Source: Jingweiarchaeum tengchongense (GTDB lineage Archaea; Nanobdellota; Nanobdellia; Jingweiarchaeales; Jingweiarchaeaceae). Taken from it: a DNA stretch of 50,621 bases. The notes under the pieces are model-generated. The model saw nothing but the letters and a program-made list of their open reading frames with translations, searched no databases and was not told the DNA's origin. Positions 24,620 to 33,066 of the stretch are shown here, in pieces. A program made the translations under genes and the position numbers. Positions within the stretch are counted from its first letter, which is position 1. Each line of letters starts with the position of its first letter. The DNA is taken from the NCBI GenBank assembly GCA_038874075.1, contig JAVZDD010000007.1, positions 1-50,621 on the forward strand, read 5' to 3'.

Positions 24620-25663
24620 ATGGTCAAGGTTCCAGATAATTTAGATGAGGTGGTAAGTGAACTTAAAAAACTTAATGTCAACACATCAATACTTTATACT
24701 AACACAACGTATGTGATCAAAAAGAAAAAGAGGAATAAAGGTTTTCTAAATCCTTACAACATAAGAAAAAAATGTTTAGAAGATCTTATAAACTTCTGTG
24801 AAAATGATGCTAAAAATTTGAAAGAACAAAAAAAGGTTGAATTCATAAAATCCGCATTGTTGAATAGAAAGCCAGTAAAGATCGATGATTACATTCAATA
24901 TTTATGCAAAGAATCAAGGAATAAGATTAGAGCACTTGACCAACCATACAAAAGAAAGGAAATAAAAGAAATAGCTGAAAATGAATTAAGGATATTTTTG
25001 CTGGGAAATGAAAAACGCGCTACAGAAACTTATTCTCATCGAACTGTATTAGAAAGATTTAGACCTGGTATTTATGCGTTTAATTTTAAGGATTTTAATG
25101 AAGTAGTGTCAAAAAAGTCTGGAGTAAGTTATGGTGATAAAGTGGCTGCAAGAGAAAATTTTCCCATACCTCACACCTACAGATTGACTTTGACCAGAGA
25201 TAAGGATAAATTAAATGAAGCCGTTACTCGTTCGCAATCTTGTTTAGCCCCAAGCAATATTAAAGAGCACTGCAATGATGCTGGAACTTTGAATTTTTTG
25301 TTGAAGGTAGATAATAGAATCGTTGGATATGAGAGGCTTTTTACTTGTGTAACAGATAGAAATGAACCTGTACTGGTGCTTGACAATTTAGAATGTCATA
25401 ATAAGGATTTTATGACTCACATCGATGATGTCATAGCAATGGGATTGGCAGCGATAAATTTGATGTTCGATGCTAATTTCAAGTATTTAATTGGTGATGA
25501 AGAACGGGCTTCATTTGGATTAAGGCAAGCTTTCAGTAACTTAGATAGGAATTTTAGACTCAGAAAACTTGGAGACCCAGATGTCACAAATTATTGTTTT
25601 GATCTGACAAATGATTTCGAGAAAAAAGAAGCATATGTATTGATGGAAAATTGGATGAGATAA
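24620..25663 (+). CDS. Hypothetical protein, possible GNAT-like C-terminal half
   Basis: A 347-residue soluble protein. The N-terminal 150 residues are basic and helical. The C-terminal part has a strand-turn-strand pattern (RIVGYERLFTCVTDR then PVLVLDNLECHNK) followed by a long helix (IDDVIAMGLAAINLMF) and NFKYLIGDEE, which is reminiscent of an acyltransferase core; the acetyl-CoA loop Q/RxxGxG/A is not clear, so this is weak. It follows copy 2 of the nucleotidyltransferase-HEPN fusion by ten bases and is probably cotranscribed. It abuts the convergent metallopeptidase gene (TAATTA). Confidence 0.6.
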   Translation: MVKVPDNLDEVVSELKKLNVNTSILYTNTTYVIKKKKRNKGFLNPYNIRKKCLEDLINFCENDAKNLKEQKKVEFIKSALLNRKPVKIDDYIQYLCKESRNKIRALDQPYKRKEIKEIAENELRIFLLGNEKRATETYSHRTVLERFRPGIYAFNFKDFNEVVSKKSGVSYGDKVAARENFPIPHTYRLTLTRDKDKLNEAVTRSQSCLAPSNIKEHCNDAGTLNFLLKVDNRIVGYERLFTCVTDRNEPVLVLDNLECHNKDFMTHIDDVIAMGLAAINLMFDANFKYLIGDEERASFGLRQAFSNLDRNFRLRKLGDPDVTNYCFDLTNDFEKKEAYVLMENWMR

Positions 25664-26032
25664 TTATGACTTAAGTTCTCTATACATCTCATCAACTATT
25701 CTTTTGTTTACATGATTGCGATGATGTCTAAAACCACCAGCAAATCTTTTTGGTATGTGAAGTAACTCATGAATAATCGTTTTTTCTTTCTCTTCCTCGC
25801 TCAATTTATCAAATCTTTCTGAGATCACTTCAATCACATAATGCGCTCTTATTCCAAGCGCTTTTTGCCATATCCTTGGCAGCGCATAGCATCTTGCAAT
25901 CGTATATCTCGATTTTGATCCATAACTGCGCATAAAGATTACACGACTAGTATCTATGTGGCTCAAATCCAATTTCTGTATCATTTTGATGGCTTTTTCT
26001 TTAATATCATCTGCTGGCTGAAATTTTATCAT
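25664..26032 (-). CDS. Putative zinc metallopeptidase (phage-metallopeptidase-like)
   Basis: A 122-residue minimal metalloprotease-like protein. The motif IIHELLHIP (about residues 87-95) supplies HExxH, and GGFRHHRNHVNKR a few residues later supplies candidate third ligands. The preceding region (SRVIFMRSYGSKSRYTIARCYALP) matches the putative phage metallopeptidase family that is widespread in archaea. No signal peptide, so it acts in the cytoplasm if active. Substrate unknown. Divergent from Trm1. Confidence 0.8.
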   Translation of the reverse strand: MIKFQPADDIKEKAIKMIQKLDLSHIDTSRVIFMRSYGSKSRYTIARCYALPRIWQKALGIRAHYVIEVISERFDKLSEEEKEKTIIHELLHIPKRFAGGFRHHRNHVNKRIVDEMYRELKS

Positions 26033-26111
26033 AAGGTATTTTATGCGCTAGAAGTTTAAATCTTTATTTAGAATAGAAAAGCATTTCTTTTTCTTTCTCT
26101 TTCAATTAGTT

Positions 26112-27167
26112 ATGTTGATCAGAGAAGGTGAAGCCAATATTGAAATACCAATGTATAAAAAATTATGTAAAAAAATGCCAGTTTTTTACAATCCAGCAAA
26201 GGAATTCGATCGAACGATTTCCGTAGTATTCCTCAAAGCATTCAGAAAAATTAAAAAGAAAAAGTTAAGCGTGCTTGACATACTCGCGGCAAGTGGTATA
26301 AGAGGTATTAGACTTGCTATTGAAGTAGATGGTCTCAGAGAAGTGATTCTAAATGATATAAATCCAAATGCGTTTAAGATCATGTCAAAGAATGTTGTGA
26401 AAAATATAAGTAAATTAAAATGTCCTGTCTATTTATATAACTTGGATGCAAATGCATTCCTCTTTTCCGAAAAAAAATTTTTTGATTATATAGATCTCGA
26501 TCCATTTGGCTCACCAATTCCGTTCTTAAATGCCTGTGTTAGATTCATCCGAAGAGGTGGAATACTTGCAGTAACAGCGACTGATACTGCTGCACTCTGT
26601 GGATCAAAAAAGGAAGCTTGTTTGAGAAAGTACGATGCAAATGTAAAGAAATGGGAATGCTATCCTGAAGTTGGAATAAGAGTTCTAGCAAAGGCCGTCA
26701 TAAAAGAGGGCGCTAAATTTGAAATCGCACTTAAACCTGTCTTCTGTCATGCAACCCAACATTATTATCGGATTTATTTCCAACAAGATATCGGAGCAAA
26801 TCGAGTTGATGAATTAATCAAAAAAATTGGTTTTTATGATCAAATGGGGCCGTTATGGTTGGGTGAATTGTTTGATGAAAAGTTTGTAGAAAGAATGTAT
26901 GAAGAAGCATTGAGTATCAATGAAGAAAGGTTGGTCAAATTTTTTAGTACGATAAAAGAAGAAGCAAAGATTAAATTTCCTTTCTATTTAAAAACATCAA
27001 GTTTTGGATTTGAAAAAGAACCAAGTATAAAGAAACTCATCACCAAATTGAAGGAGTATGGATTCACAGCATCGAGAACTCATTTTGATCCGAAAGGGAT
27101 TAAGGTAAACACAAATCTAGCAGAAATAAAAAAATTAATGACAAGGTTAAATAATAAAAAAATTTAA
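26112..27167 (+). CDS. trm1: tRNA (guanine26-N2)-dimethyltransferase Trm1
   Basis: A 351-residue class I methyltransferase that dimethylates G26 of tRNA. The N-terminal IREGEANIEIP and PVFYNPAKEFDRTISV motifs are diagnostic. SAM motif I is LDILAASGIRGIR, the acidic motif is EVILNDINPNAF, and the catalytic motif is IDLDPFGSP. A CGSKKEACLRKY cysteine segment follows, then the substrate-binding C-terminal domain ending in GFTASRTHFDPKGIKVN. Its stop overlaps the convergent TFB stop as TTAA. Confidence 0.96.
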   Translation: MLIREGEANIEIPMYKKLCKKMPVFYNPAKEFDRTISVVFLKAFRKIKKKKLSVLDILAASGIRGIRLAIEVDGLREVILNDINPNAFKIMSKNVVKNISKLKCPVYLYNLDANAFLFSEKKFFDYIDLDPFGSPIPFLNACVRFIRRGGILAVTATDTAALCGSKKEACLRKYDANVKKWECYPEVGIRVLAKAVIKEGAKFEIALKPVFCHATQHYYRIYFQQDIGANRVDELIKKIGFYDQMGPLWLGELFDEKFVERMYEEALSINEERLVKFFSTIKEEAKIKFPFYLKTSSFGFEKEPSIKKLITKLKEYGFTASRTHFDPKGIKVNTNLAEIKKLMTRLNNKKI

Positions 27168-28117
27168 CTTGCTTCACTCACTTTTAATTTTTTTATGTCA
27201 GAATCAAGTGAGAGTTTGTCTAAAAGTTCTTTGTATCTGTTTCTTATCGTGACCTCAGTAACTCCAGCCACTTCCGCTACTTCCCTCTGTGTTCTTTTCT
27301 CTCCAGTGAGCAAGCTTGCAACATACAAACTTGCAGCTGCTATGCCCATCGGTCCCTTACCAGATGTTATCTCTTTTTGACTTGCCTTGTTTAGTATCTC
27401 GATTGATTTCGATACTGTTTGTGGTGATAATTTTAGCTCACTTGCGAATCTGTTGATGTAATCGGTTGGCGATGTTGGCAAGATTCGAATTCCGAGTTCC
27501 CTGCAAATGAATCGATATGTCTTGCCGATCTCTTTCTTATCAAGTGGGAATGCGTTTGATATTTCATCTAGCGTTCTTGGAAATCCTTGTCTTCTGCATG
27601 CTGCATATAGTGCACCTGCAACTACACTTTCCATACTTCTTCCCCTTACGAGGCCTTTTTCGGCTGCCATTCTATATATCCTTGCTGATTCTTCCTCGAC
27701 GCTCTTTGGAATTGATAGATAACTGGAAACTCTTCTTAGTTCTGCTAATGCAAACTTAAGATTCCTTTCAATCGCTGTACTAATTCTTGTCTGCCACTTC
27801 TTCAATCGATAGAATCTTCTTCTCTCACCTGAAGAAAGCTTGTATAAATCTCCTGCTTTTCCAATCTTTGTACTCAGGCCTTTGTCATGTCTCGTGTACG
27901 TTAGTGGTGAACCTACTCTCCTCCTTGCCTCAACCTGCTCGTAGTCAAATTCTCTCCATTCTTGTGTGAAGTCAATCAGTCCGGAGTCAATAACAAAACC
28001 ACAGTTTTGACACATTATTTCTCCTCTATTTCGATCCCAGAAAAGGTTTGTAGAACCACATTCTGGACATTTCTTTTTACCCTTTGTTTTTGCCGTCTTA
28101 TCACTCTTTTTTGCCAA
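27164..28117 (-). CDS. tfb: Transcription initiation factor B (TFB)
   Basis: About 317 residues. The zinc ribbon is CPECGSTNLFWDRNRG...CQNCG, the B-finger region follows (EWREFDYEQVEARRRVGSPLT), and two cyclin folds complete the protein, the second ending with the DNA-contacting helix-turn-helix REVAEVAGVTEVTIRNRYKE. TFB binds TBP-TATA complexes and recruits RNA polymerase. The preferred start is the TTG at 28117, four bases after a perfect GGTGAT; GTG at 28126 or TTG at 28129 would lack a ribosome-binding site. The 220 bases upstream hold an AACCTT-AA-AAGGTT inverted repeat at 28172-28185. Confidence 0.96.
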   Translation of the reverse strand: MAKKSDKTAKTKGKKKCPECGSTNLFWDRNRGEIMCQNCGFVIDSGLIDFTQEWREFDYEQVEARRRVGSPLTYTRHDKGLSTKIGKAGDLYKLSSGERRRFYRLKKWQTRISTAIERNLKFALAELRRVSSYLSIPKSVEEESARIYRMAAEKGLVRGRSMESVVAGALYAACRRQGFPRTLDEISNAFPLDKKEIGKTYRFICRELGIRILPTSPTDYINRFASELKLSPQTVSKSIEILNKASQKEITSGKGPMGIAAASLYVASLLTGEKRTQREVAEVAGVTEVTIRNRYKELLDKLSLDSDIKKLKVSEAS

Positions 28118-28355
28118 TTTTATCACCAAGCATAAGATTTTTAAAAGTAATCCTTTTCCAAAATCCCCCCAAACCTTAAAAGGTTAGAAAAGAACTAATA
28201 TTTAAATGTTTCTATTTATGATTTTGTTAACCCATGCAAAATGATTTTTACCATTTTACAAGAAGACGTTAAAGAAAGAGATCTTAGTTCTGAGAGATAA
28301 ATGCAGAGTGTAAAACTTATATATTAACTATTTTATCCTATAACTGGGTGGTTTT

Positions 28356-28661
28356 ATGAGTATAATAAAAGAATTTATGGACTTTTTAAAGGAGTACAAT
28401 GTTGTTGCCCTAGCCATCGCTTTTATAATGGGTGCTGCCTGTACATCGCTAGTAAAATCCCTTGTGGATAATATCATTATGCCAGTAATAACTCCTTTTA
28501 TCCCTGGTGGTGCATGGAAAACAGCAACACTAAATCTGGGTCCAATAGTGATCGGGTGGGGTGCATTCGTGGGAGAATTGATAAATTTCGTGATCATTGC
28601 ACTAGTTGTGTTCATAATTGCAAAGAGAATAATGAAGGAAGAAAAAGTCACAAAAAAATAA
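28356..28661 (+). CDS. mscL: Large-conductance mechanosensitive channel MscL
   Basis: A 101-residue membrane protein. The N-terminal helix SIIKEFMDFLKEYNVVALAIAF and first pore helix IMGAACTSLVKSLVDNIIMP match MscL, followed by a periplasmic loop and TM2 (ELINFVIIALVVFIIAKRIM) with a basic tail. It opens under membrane tension to release solutes. Slightly shorter than the bacterial protein, with a shortened C-terminal bundle. A GGTGGTTTTATG context supports the start. Ends three bases from the convergent nuclease gene. Confidence 0.93.
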   Translation: MSIIKEFMDFLKEYNVVALAIAFIMGAACTSLVKSLVDNIIMPVITPFIPGGAWKTATLNLGPIVIGWGAFVGELINFVIIALVVFIIAKRIMKEEKVTKK

Positions 28662-28664
28662 ACA

Positions 28665-29921
28665 TCAAATTTCTATTGATTCTTTATTATTTGGTATATG
28701 TACCTCACGATCTTTTAATTTTGCATTAAGTGCCTCCGCTGCTTGTTTTTCCCCATGTACAAGTATCACCTTCTTTGGATTTATTGTGTTAATGATTTCC
28801 AAGAGTCCTTTCTGGTCTGCATGTGAACTTAGCTCAACTCTTTCTATCTTTGCCTTTACTTCCTTTTCTCCTTTTTCTGTAATCACACTTCTATTTTGTA
28901 TTGCCATGCCAAGTGGAGTATCTGGGGCGACATAACCCGCCGGAACAATAATTGCGCAGTCTTCTCTTGGTGCATATGTCTTAAGTAAGGATTCGCTTGG
29001 ACCACCATTACAAAATCCAGAACTTGCAATTACGATCGCCGGTTCCTTAATTTTTTGATTAAATTTTATATTATTCAAACTTAAATCTGTGTGCCATAAG
29101 GATTTCTTGTAAACTTGGAGAATTTCAAAACCTGATCTTGATAAATAATAAGCATCGCATTTCATTGTTTTTGCTATTTCATCCACTATTTTCATCAACT
29201 GTTGTGATTTTTCAAGTGAGAAAACTGGAATAAAGACAACTCCTTTACCATTCACACTCGTCCACCCAGCATATTTCATTATCCTTGATTTAAGCTCTGA
29301 AATTGTCTCAGTATAAGATTTCCTCACTTTATCCCCATATGTACTTTCAATTATGAGCACATCTGGATTTTTCTCGATTTTCCAAAGTTCAGCACCAGGA
29401 TAGAAGATTGTTTTTTCATTGTTAATATCGCTAGTGAAAATGATCTTTTTGCCATTAGCATCGATGTAATACATAGCTGAACCGAGTGTATGACCTGAAT
29501 AATATGGGATAAGTTGTACATCTTTTTTCTCAAATGGTTTATTGTGCCAGGCCATATTCCAGTGCTTGTGCGTGTCAATAATATCTTCTAGTGTGAATGC
29601 TGGGTCCCAACCTTCCTCTTTATCTATTTTTAAACCAACATTTAACATGATGTATGTAAGGTCCCTTGTTGGAGGAGTACCAAAAACAACATCTTCCTCT
29701 TTTTTTCTGACATAAAATGGTAAATTTCCGATGTGATCAATGTGTGGATGTGAAACAACAACAGCATCAAAATAAACAGGAAAATGGCAAGGTTCTTTTT
29801 TCCTGAGTGGCATACCATAATCAAGCGCTATCTTGGTCTCGTTTACTTTTAGTTCCAAGCATAGATTTCCAACTTCTCGTCCACCACCATGGATTTTGAT
29901 TGTCGTTACCAATTCTACCAT
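28665..29921 (-). CDS. Beta-CASP ribonuclease, aCPSF2-like (no KH domains)
   Basis: A 418-residue metallo-beta-lactamase/beta-CASP nuclease. Zinc motif 2 is SHPHIDHIGNLPFY, further motifs are YYSGHTLGSAMY, FTSDINNE and the C-terminal VHGEKQAAEAL, with beta-CASP elements IIESTYGDK and IVIASSGFCNGG in between. There is no N-terminal KH pair, so this is the aCPSF2 type rather than aCPSF1/FttA, the archaeal termination factor. Its likely role is RNA processing or decay in the cytoplasm. A 5'-3' exonuclease (aRNase J) assignment is the main alternative. Confidence 0.92.
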   Translation of the reverse strand: MVELVTTIKIHGGGREVGNLCLELKVNETKIALDYGMPLRKKEPCHFPVYFDAVVVSHPHIDHIGNLPFYVRKKEEDVVFGTPPTRDLTYIMLNVGLKIDKEEGWDPAFTLEDIIDTHKHWNMAWHNKPFEKKDVQLIPYYSGHTLGSAMYYIDANGKKIIFTSDINNEKTIFYPGAELWKIEKNPDVLIIESTYGDKVRKSYTETISELKSRIMKYAGWTSVNGKGVVFIPVFSLEKSQQLMKIVDEIAKTMKCDAYYLSRSGFEILQVYKKSLWHTDLSLNNIKFNQKIKEPAIVIASSGFCNGGPSESLLKTYAPREDCAIIVPAGYVAPDTPLGMAIQNRSVITEKGEKEVKAKIERVELSSHADQKGLLEIINTINPKKVILVHGEKQAAEALNAKLKDREVHIPNNKESIEI

Positions 29922-29957
29922 CCAAAGATTTTAATTTAAAATAAATTAGAATTAAAA

Positions 29958-30353
29958 TTATTTCGTTTCTTCTTTTATTAATATTGCATTTACGATTCCT
30001 TCTCTGCTTGGTCTATTGGTTATTCTCGCCTTACCTGCTTCTGTCTCTATGATCGTACCTTTCGTGAGAATGTTCATTCTTGCAAAATGCCTATTCGCTG
30101 GATTCTGGACTACTTTTTTTATTTCAACGACTTTCATCTGCTTAGAAAATGGATCAAACACATTTGCTTTGTTCAATGAAATTGCTTTTACTTTTATCTT
30201 TCCACCATACCCTTTCTCTCTTTTCATTTTTCTTTCCATTATCTTCGTCAATGTTGGTAAATTACCAAGTTCCCTCTTTCTTTTACATCTTAATTTTTTA
30301 TATTTTCCACCAGTTAGTTTTTTTCCTTGCTCACTTATTCTCCATATAGCCAT
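29958..30353 (-). CDS. rps8e: Ribosomal protein S8e
   Basis: A 131-residue small-subunit protein specific to archaea and eukaryotes. The N-terminal WRISEQGKKLTGGKYKKLRCKRKRELG is the basic S8e signature and the C-terminus ends in NRPSREGIVNAILI. The length is typical of archaeal S8e. Lies upstream of, and on the same strand as, the beta-CASP nuclease, with a 36-base gap, and divergent from the LSm gene. Confidence 0.95.
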   Translation of the reverse strand: MAIWRISEQGKKLTGGKYKKLRCKRKRELGNLPTLTKIMERKMKREKGYGGKIKVKAISLNKANVFDPFSKQMKVVEIKKVVQNPANRHFARMNILTKGTIIETEAGKARITNRPSREGIVNAILIKEETK

Positions 30354-30466
30354 GCCTACAGAACAAACATTTCAAAATAAAAAGTTTTTCCCCGACAAAA
30401 ACGATAACTTTTTAATATAGAAAAAATTGAATGTAAAGCATATATGTGGTATTTGGAGGTGTTTAA

Positions 30467-30697
30467 ATGCCAGAGATGCAAAGACCACTTGACACATTAA
30501 ATTCCGCAAAAGGAAAGAGAGTAATTGTAGAAACAAAAAATGGTAAGCAATATGTTGGTAAATTAATTGCGTTTGACATACATATAAATATAGTACTTGA
30601 TGATACGGAAGAAGTGGAAGACAATGAAGTCAAAAGAAAGTTGGGTAAGGTCTTTTTACGTGGAGACACAATCATATTAATATCTCCTTCTGAATAG
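30467..30697 (+). CDS. Sm-like archaeal protein (SmAP/LSm)
   Basis: A 76-residue Sm-fold protein. Sm1 is RVIVETKNGKQYVGKLIAFDIHINIVLDD and Sm2 is KVFLRGDTIILI, with the RNA-binding loop DIHIN in place. These proteins form heptameric rings that bind U-rich RNA. A strong GGAGGTG ribosome-binding site precedes the ATG. Linked to L37e immediately downstream, a conserved archaeal pairing. Confidence 0.95.
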   Translation: MPEMQRPLDTLNSAKGKRVIVETKNGKQYVGKLIAFDIHINIVLDDTEEVEDNEVKRKLGKVFLRGDTIILISPSE

Positions 30698-30711
30698 ATG
30701 CGTGACTAAAA

Positions 30712-30879
30712 ATGGTGAAAAGGGGAGGAACTGCATCAAAGGGAAAGAAATCAAAGAAGAAGATACATATCAGATGCAGAAGATGTGGAAGACACAGTTA
30801 CAACATAAGAAAAAAATATTGTTCACATTGTGGTTATGGAAGATACACCAAACTCAGGAGCTACAAATGGATAAAGTAG
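30712..30879 (+). CDS. rpl37e: Ribosomal protein L37e
   Basis: A 55-residue, very basic protein starting MVKRGGTASKGKKSKKK, with a four-cysteine zinc site (CRRC near residue 22 and CSHC near 37) and the family ending YGRYTKLRSYKWIK. Translated from ATG 30712 to TAG 30877-30879, 14 bases after the LSm gene. Its stop abuts the stop of the convergent 63-aa gene (TAGCTA). Confidence 0.93.
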   Translation: MVKRGGTASKGKKSKKKIHIRCRRCGRHSYNIRKKYCSHCGYGRYTKLRSYKWIK

Positions 30880-31071
30880 CTACTTCTTCTCTAATTTTCT
30901 CTTCATAAATTTTATGAAATCATTACTAACATCTTTGTCTCCAACAATTTTGCATGAAACTGTTTTCTCTGGTCTTCTTGCACTTACAAATCCATTTGGA
31001 GTCTTCTTGAACCAATTGCCATTAATTTCATAGTATGTTTCTCCGTCCTCACCCACATATTCTTTTATCAT
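30880..31071 (-). CDS. Hypothetical protein, 63 aa
   Basis: A small charged protein whose first half looks like a beta hairpin (IKEYVGEDGETYYEINGNWFKK) and whose second half is basic and helical (NDFIKFMKRKLEKK). No cysteine pairs or membrane segment. It has an upstream AT-rich promoter region and lies convergent to L37e. Family not recognised; the compact, well-ordered composition suggests it is real. Confidence 0.55.
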   Translation of the reverse strand: MIKEYVGEDGETYYEINGNWFKKTPNGFVSARRPEKTVSCKIVGDKDVSNDFIKFMKRKLEKK

Positions 31072-31203
31072 TTTTAAATTAACATATTAAAACATTTTAA
31101 ACTTTACCATTCGGCCAAAATTTTTATGGTGAGATAATAATTTAAATGTGTGGAGTTTCAAATAACTTAATATTTATATTTTCATACTAAATATTAATTA
31201 AAT

Positions 31204-31278
31204 GGGCCCATAGCTCAGTCTGGCTAGAGCGACTGGCTCTTAACCAGTAGGTCGAGGGTTCGAATCCCCCTGGGCCCA
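31204..31278 (+). tRNA. tRNA-Lys (CUU)
   Basis: A full cloverleaf can be drawn: acceptor GGGCCCA/TGGGCCC with discriminator A, D arm with AGTCTGGCTA loop, anticodon stem ACTGG/CCAGT with loop CTCTTAA (anticodon CUU, lysine), and a T arm with TTCGAAT loop. The T stem has one A-C mismatch (GAGGG/CCCCC). No intron, and CCA is not encoded. An AT-rich promoter with TTAATATTTATA lies about 30 bases upstream. Confidence 0.95.
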
Positions 31279-31355
31279 TTTTTATTTTCTCAGTAATTAA
31301 ATTTACTACTATATAATGGTAATATTTATAAATAGCGATTCTGTAATAGATGATT

Positions 31356-31847
31356 ATGAAGAAGCTAAAAAATGGCTTAAAAATCATTTATGATGAGATA
31401 AAGAATAATAAGGAAGTTATAGCTTCTTTTGCCACGATAGGCATTGCATATACGATATTGGAACAGAATAATTTGTTTCCAGCAACTGATCCTTACTTGG
31501 TGGATAAAATGCTGCATGCACTTTTCGGTAGTGCAACATCAAGAGTCACGGATAGAGCATACACACTCTATAAGAAATTTAGAAAACAACCAGTAGATCC
31601 AATAAAACAGATGCATTATTCGATGTTGGTAGGGAATCTAGCTGGCATAGCACAGGAACTATCTGAAGAATTTGGAGTATTTAATCCAAGACATCCGGCA
31701 GATTTTTGGGACTATGCAGCCACAGGTCTTGGTGCAGTAGCAAGACAAATAGTAGACAAAGCCCCAACTTTGGAAGAGAAGTTAATGGGATTTGGAAATA
31801 AGGTTAAGAGAAGCCTAACTGGGCTGGTAGATAAAGTACAATCTTGA
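31356..31847 (+). CDS. Hypothetical protein, 163 aa
   Basis: ATG 31356 or 31350 are both possible. Two hydrophobic patches are visible (ASFATIGIAYTILEQ and the alanine/glycine-rich YAATGLGAVA). The pattern VDKMLHALFGSA, then an internal NLAGIAQELSEEFG, then DFWDYAATGLGAVA resembles families with a DKxxH...E...DxxAxxxGA layout (DUF2279/VanZ-like membrane proteins), but the hydrophobicity is lower, so this is only a resemblance. Lies between tRNA-Lys and the ribosomal protein operon. Confidence 0.6.
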   Translation: MKKLKNGLKIIYDEIKNNKEVIASFATIGIAYTILEQNNLFPATDPYLVDKMLHALFGSATSRVTDRAYTLYKKFRKQPVDPIKQMHYSMLVGNLAGIAQELSEEFGVFNPRHPADFWDYAATGLGAVARQIVDKAPTLEEKLMGFGNKVKRSLTGLVDKVQS

Positions 31848-31923
31848 TTCAATGATTCTCCAAAAGATTTTTATATCACAAAACTTTTATTCCTTTGTTT
31901 GTAATTATTTTAAGTGGGGAAAA

Positions 31924-32253
31924 ATGGTAAGAAAGGAAGAATTAATTGATGAACTTAAGAAAAATGAAGCTAGGATTTGGAAAAGACTAGCTAAAGAATT
32001 GGAAAAGCCAAGAAGAAGTAGGAGAGAGGTCAATATCTCAAAAATCGAAAGATATACAAAAGAAGGAGAAGTTATCGTCGTGCCTGGAAAGGTGCTTGGA
32101 AGCGGCACGCTCAGGCATAAAGTGACAATCGCTGCATTTTCATTTTCTAAAGAAGCATCTGAAAAAATAAAGAATGCTGGTGGAAAAATTATTGATTTAA
32201 AACAACTGATAAAGGAAAATCCAAAAGGTACTGGGGTGAGAATAATTGGCTGA
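31924..32253 (+). CDS. rpl18e: Ribosomal protein L18e
   Basis: A 109-residue large-subunit protein (the L15 superfamily member of archaea and eukaryotes). The central VVPGKVLGSGTLRHKVTIAAFSFS and C-terminal GTGVRIIG are characteristic. The frame is open upstream to 31852, but ATG 31924 (MVRKEELIDEL) gives the family length. First gene of the conserved L18e-L13-S9-RpoN operon; its stop overlaps the start of L13. Confidence 0.95.
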   Translation: MVRKEELIDELKKNEARIWKRLAKELEKPRRSRREVNISKIERYTKEGEVIVVPGKVLGSGTLRHKVTIAAFSFSKEASEKIKNAGGKIIDLKQLIKENPKGTGVRIIG

Positions 32254-32671
32254 TGTTTTCATCGATGCTACAAACTTAATTTTGGGTAGGATGGCAAGCA
32301 TCGTTGCGAAGAAAGTACTGAACGGGGATACGGTTTTTATACTAAACGCAGAAAAGGCAGTTATTACTGGTAATAAAAGAAGTATTTTGGACACATACAT
32401 AAGAAAAAGAAGCATTGGTGGTCCGCTATGGGGACCATTTTTTCCAAAAAGACCTGATGGGATCGTAAGAAGGACAATCAGAGGAATGTTGCCATATAAA
32501 AAAGATAAAGGTAGAAAAGCATTTAGGAGAGTGAAGGTATATATTGGTATACCGGAAGAGTTCAAGGGAAAAAAACTTGAGACTTTAAATGAAGCAAATG
32601 TATCAAAGTTAAAATATCAGAAATACATCACAATTGAAGAGTTAAGTAAAGAAATTGGTGGGATCAAATGA
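32246..32671 (+). CDS. rpl13: Ribosomal protein L13
   Basis: A 141-residue protein with IDATNLILGRMASIVAKKVL, GNKRSILDTYIRKR and the signature VRRTIRGMLPYKKDKGRKAF. The start is TTG (32246), preceded at a suitable distance by GGTGAG, and lies within the last codons of L18e. Its stop overlaps the S9 start as ATGA, so the operon is translationally coupled. Confidence 0.95.
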   Translation: MADVFIDATNLILGRMASIVAKKVLNGDTVFILNAEKAVITGNKRSILDTYIRKRSIGGPLWGPFFPKRPDGIVRRTIRGMLPYKKDKGRKAFRRVKVYIGIPEEFKGKKLETLNEANVSKLKYQKYITIEELSKEIGGIK

Positions 32672-33066
32672 AAAATATCGTCACGATCGGTAAAAGAAAG
32701 ACGAGTATTGCGAAGGCCGTCATAAGGGAAGGTAAGGGTGTTGTAAGAATAAATTCAATAAGATTAGATGTTTATTCGCCAGAACTGGCAAAACAAAAAA
32801 TAATGGAGCCATTGATTTTAGCTGGTGATATTGCAAAAAATTATAACATCGATGTTTCTGTATCTGGTGGCGGTTTCATGAGCCAAGCAGAGGCCGCAAG
32901 AATGGCAATTGCAAGAGCTCTTGTGGAGATAACAAAAGATGCTAAGTTGAAGAAAAAATTTTTAGATTATGATCGTCATCTATTAGTTGCAGATGTAAGA
33001 AGGACAGAACCTCAAAAGCCGTATAGGAGCGCTGCAAGAGCACAAAGACAAACTTCAAAGAGATAG
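32668..33066 (+). CDS. rps9: Ribosomal protein S9
   Basis: A 132-residue small-subunit protein. TIGKRKTSIAKAVIREGKG, GGGFMSQAEAARMAIARALV and the basic tail ending RAQRQTSKR are diagnostic; the C-terminal tail reaches the P-site tRNA in the ribosome. Overlaps L13 by four bases and is followed directly by RpoN. Confidence 0.96.
   Translation: MKNIVTIGKRKTSIAKAVIREGKGVVRINSIRLDVYSPELAKQKIMEPLILAGDIAKNYNIDVSVSGGGFMSQAEAARMAIARALVEITKDAKLKKKFLDYDRHLLVADVRRTEPQKPYRSAARAQRQTSKR

Noticed and set aside
28200..28355. Short frame of about 19 residues between TFB and MscL, or a box C/D RNA
   Set aside because: No clear ribosome-binding site, and C and D box matches were too weak to support an RNA.
30702..30908. 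68-residue frame overlapping L37e
   Set aside because: It is an out-of-frame shadow of L37e and gives a Gln/Lys-rich composition.
31187..31387. 66-residue minus-strand frame across tRNA-Lys
   Set aside because: It is antisense to a well-formed tRNA and not a credible protein.
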